Below, in pieces: positions 63,360 through 64,000 of a DNA stretch of 64,000 bases. Origin of the DNA: Acholeplasmataceae bacterium (GTDB lineage: Bacteria; Bacillota_I; Bacilli_A; Acholeplasmatales; Acholeplasmataceae); NCBI GenBank assembly GCA_030603805.1, contig JAUVXD010000005.1, positions 1-64,000 of the forward strand, in the 5' to 3' direction. Both the position numbers and the translations under genes were made by a program. Position 1 is the first letter of the stretch; each line of letters opens with the position of its first letter. The notes beneath the pieces were generated by a model that did not search any database, was not told where the DNA came from, and saw only the letters and a list, made by a program, of their open reading frames with translations.

Positions 63360-63750
63360 TGGGCTTTTCATCCAAAATAAAGGCGTAAGGTAGAAGTTCA
63401 TCCGGTGTTGTTTCTAAGGTTTTGCCTTGTGTATTTGCTAAAATGATTTTGGTCCCTTTAGGTAGGAGCTCATGCATCACTTGGCGGCATGCCCCACATG
63501 GAGATACAGGACCATGGTCGTTGGCAATAATGGTCATTGATTTAATGTCTTCCTTTTGATAGCCTTGGCTATATAAAGAATAGAGGGCACTACGTTCAGC
63601 GCAGTTCGTTAATCCAAAGGATGCATTTTCAATATTCGCACCATGGATATAGGTGCCATCTTTAAGTTCAATAGCTGCACCTACTTTAAATTTTGAATAT
63701 GGGACATAAGCTTTTTCTCTAGCCTTGATGGCTTCATCGATTTGTTTCAT
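63352..63750 (-). CDS. cdd: Cytidine deaminase
   Basis: This homotetrameric zinc enzyme deaminates (deoxy)cytidine in pyrimidine salvage. The 132-residue product has the zinc/catalytic Cys50-Ala-Glu52 (TNCAERSA) and PCGACRQ (Cys85, Cys88). The ATG follows GAAAGGAG and overlaps the ybeY stop (ATGA). The ybeY-cdd-era order is standard in Firmicutes. Confidence 0.96.
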   Translation of the reverse strand: MKQIDEAIKAREKAYVPYSKFKVGAAIELKDGTYIHGANIENASFGLTNCAERSALYSLYSQGYQKEDIKSMTIIANDHGPVSPCGACRQVMHELLPKGTKIILANTQGKTLETTPDELLPYAFILDEKPNE

Positions 63751-64000
63751 GGCTTGCTCCTTTCAAGGTTGGCTGCTTTTAAAATACGTTCTTGTTCATA
63801 AATCATGATTTCTTCTTCTTCAGGCGTATGGTGATCATAACCTAGTAGATGCAAAAATCCATGAACAGCTAAAAATCCAATTTCTCTTTCAAAAGAATGC
63901 TCATAATCTTTGGCTTGAATTCTTGCTTGTTCAATCGAGATAAAAATATCTCCAAGTGATTTTTCTTTAGGTTCATCATTAGGAAAACTTAAGACATCGG
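63747..64000 (-). CDS. ybeY: Endoribonuclease YbeY (3' part, truncated by window edge)
   Basis: Reading from the right edge to the TGA at 63747-63749, the frame encodes the C-terminal 84 residues of YbeY. It contains the zinc motif [12 protein letters not shown]. YbeY is an rRNA-processing and quality-control endoribonuclease. It overlaps the cdd start by ATGA. The N-terminal part lies outside the window. Confidence 0.93.
   Translation of the reverse strand, partial: DVLSFPNDEPKEKSLGDIFISIEQARIQAKDYEHSFEREIGFLAVHGFLHLLGYDHHTPEEEEIMIYEQERILKAANLERSKP

Overview
The window is a low-GC (mid-30s % by eye), densely packed chromosome segment. It has about 64 protein genes, one tRNA, two riboswitch-class leaders and no phage, IS element or CRISPR array. 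Gene content points to the Bacillota/Mycoplasmatota: the DnaB/DnaI primosome loaders, YlxM-Ffh-FtsY, RbgA, an FMN-riboswitch RibU, a T-box thrS and the ybeY-cdd-era-recO-glyS-dnaG-sigA-trmK cluster. TGA is used as a stop (lepB, ybeY, the gene at 47919) and Trp is TGG, so the standard code applies. A single-chain glycyl-tRNA synthetase, a TM-less FtsK, trimmed proteins and no peptidoglycan gene in view suggest an Acholeplasma/Izemoplasma-like mollicute. That placement is inference, because this window alone cannot show that the cell lacks a wall.

Layout. 1-4.6 kb: eno (-), a membrane protein, ribU behind an FMN riboswitch, and divergent gpmI (+). 4.6-7.4 kb: a VOC protein, then a three-gene surface-glycan operon (phosphodiester glycosidase, four-TM protein, GT2-GtrA fusion). 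7.5-10.4 kb: an HMA metal-binding protein, a hydroxyacid dehydrogenase, a lysophospholipase-like hydrolase and a signal-peptide membrane protein. 10.5-14.8 kb: complete glycine-cleavage operon gcvT-H-PA-PB. 14.8-20.2 kb: VOC protein, Mrp ATPase, the PTS operon crr-gntR-ptsI-ptsH with a palindromic operator, and a YcxB-like protein. 20.3-24.8 kb: a NatAB-type exporter led by a 42-residue membrane peptide, then T-box-thrS. 24.8-38.7 kb: dnaB-dnaI, coaE, mutM, polA, ylxM-ffh, ftsY, tpx, a hairpin-rich intergenic region that may be a structured RNA, topA, rnhB, rbgA and lepB. 38.7-41.6 kb: a TM-less FtsK-type translocase with a separate membrane partner.

41.6-51.5 kb is the most interesting part: a type IV pilus/T2SS-like locus. 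Transcribed leftwards it holds two minor prepilins, an unknown bitopic protein, PilB, PilC, a major pilin with its own promoter and terminator, PilD, a PilM-PilN fusion and PilO. A divergent gene encodes a prepilin-like N-terminus fused to a beta-helix. No pilT is present.

51.5-56.7 kb: a Cof-type HAD phosphatase, tRNA-Arg(TCT), and a MarR-controlled heterodimeric ABC exporter with one degenerate ATP site. 56.8-64 kb: trmK, sigA, dnaG, glyS, recO, era, cdd and a ybeY truncated at the right edge.

Regulation visible across the window: a shared near-palindromic box with core AAAACGYTT lies in the promoter regions of eno, gpmI, gcv, crr and the putative RNA/tpx. It resembles a CcpA-type cre site and could tie glycolysis, PTS and glycine cleavage together.
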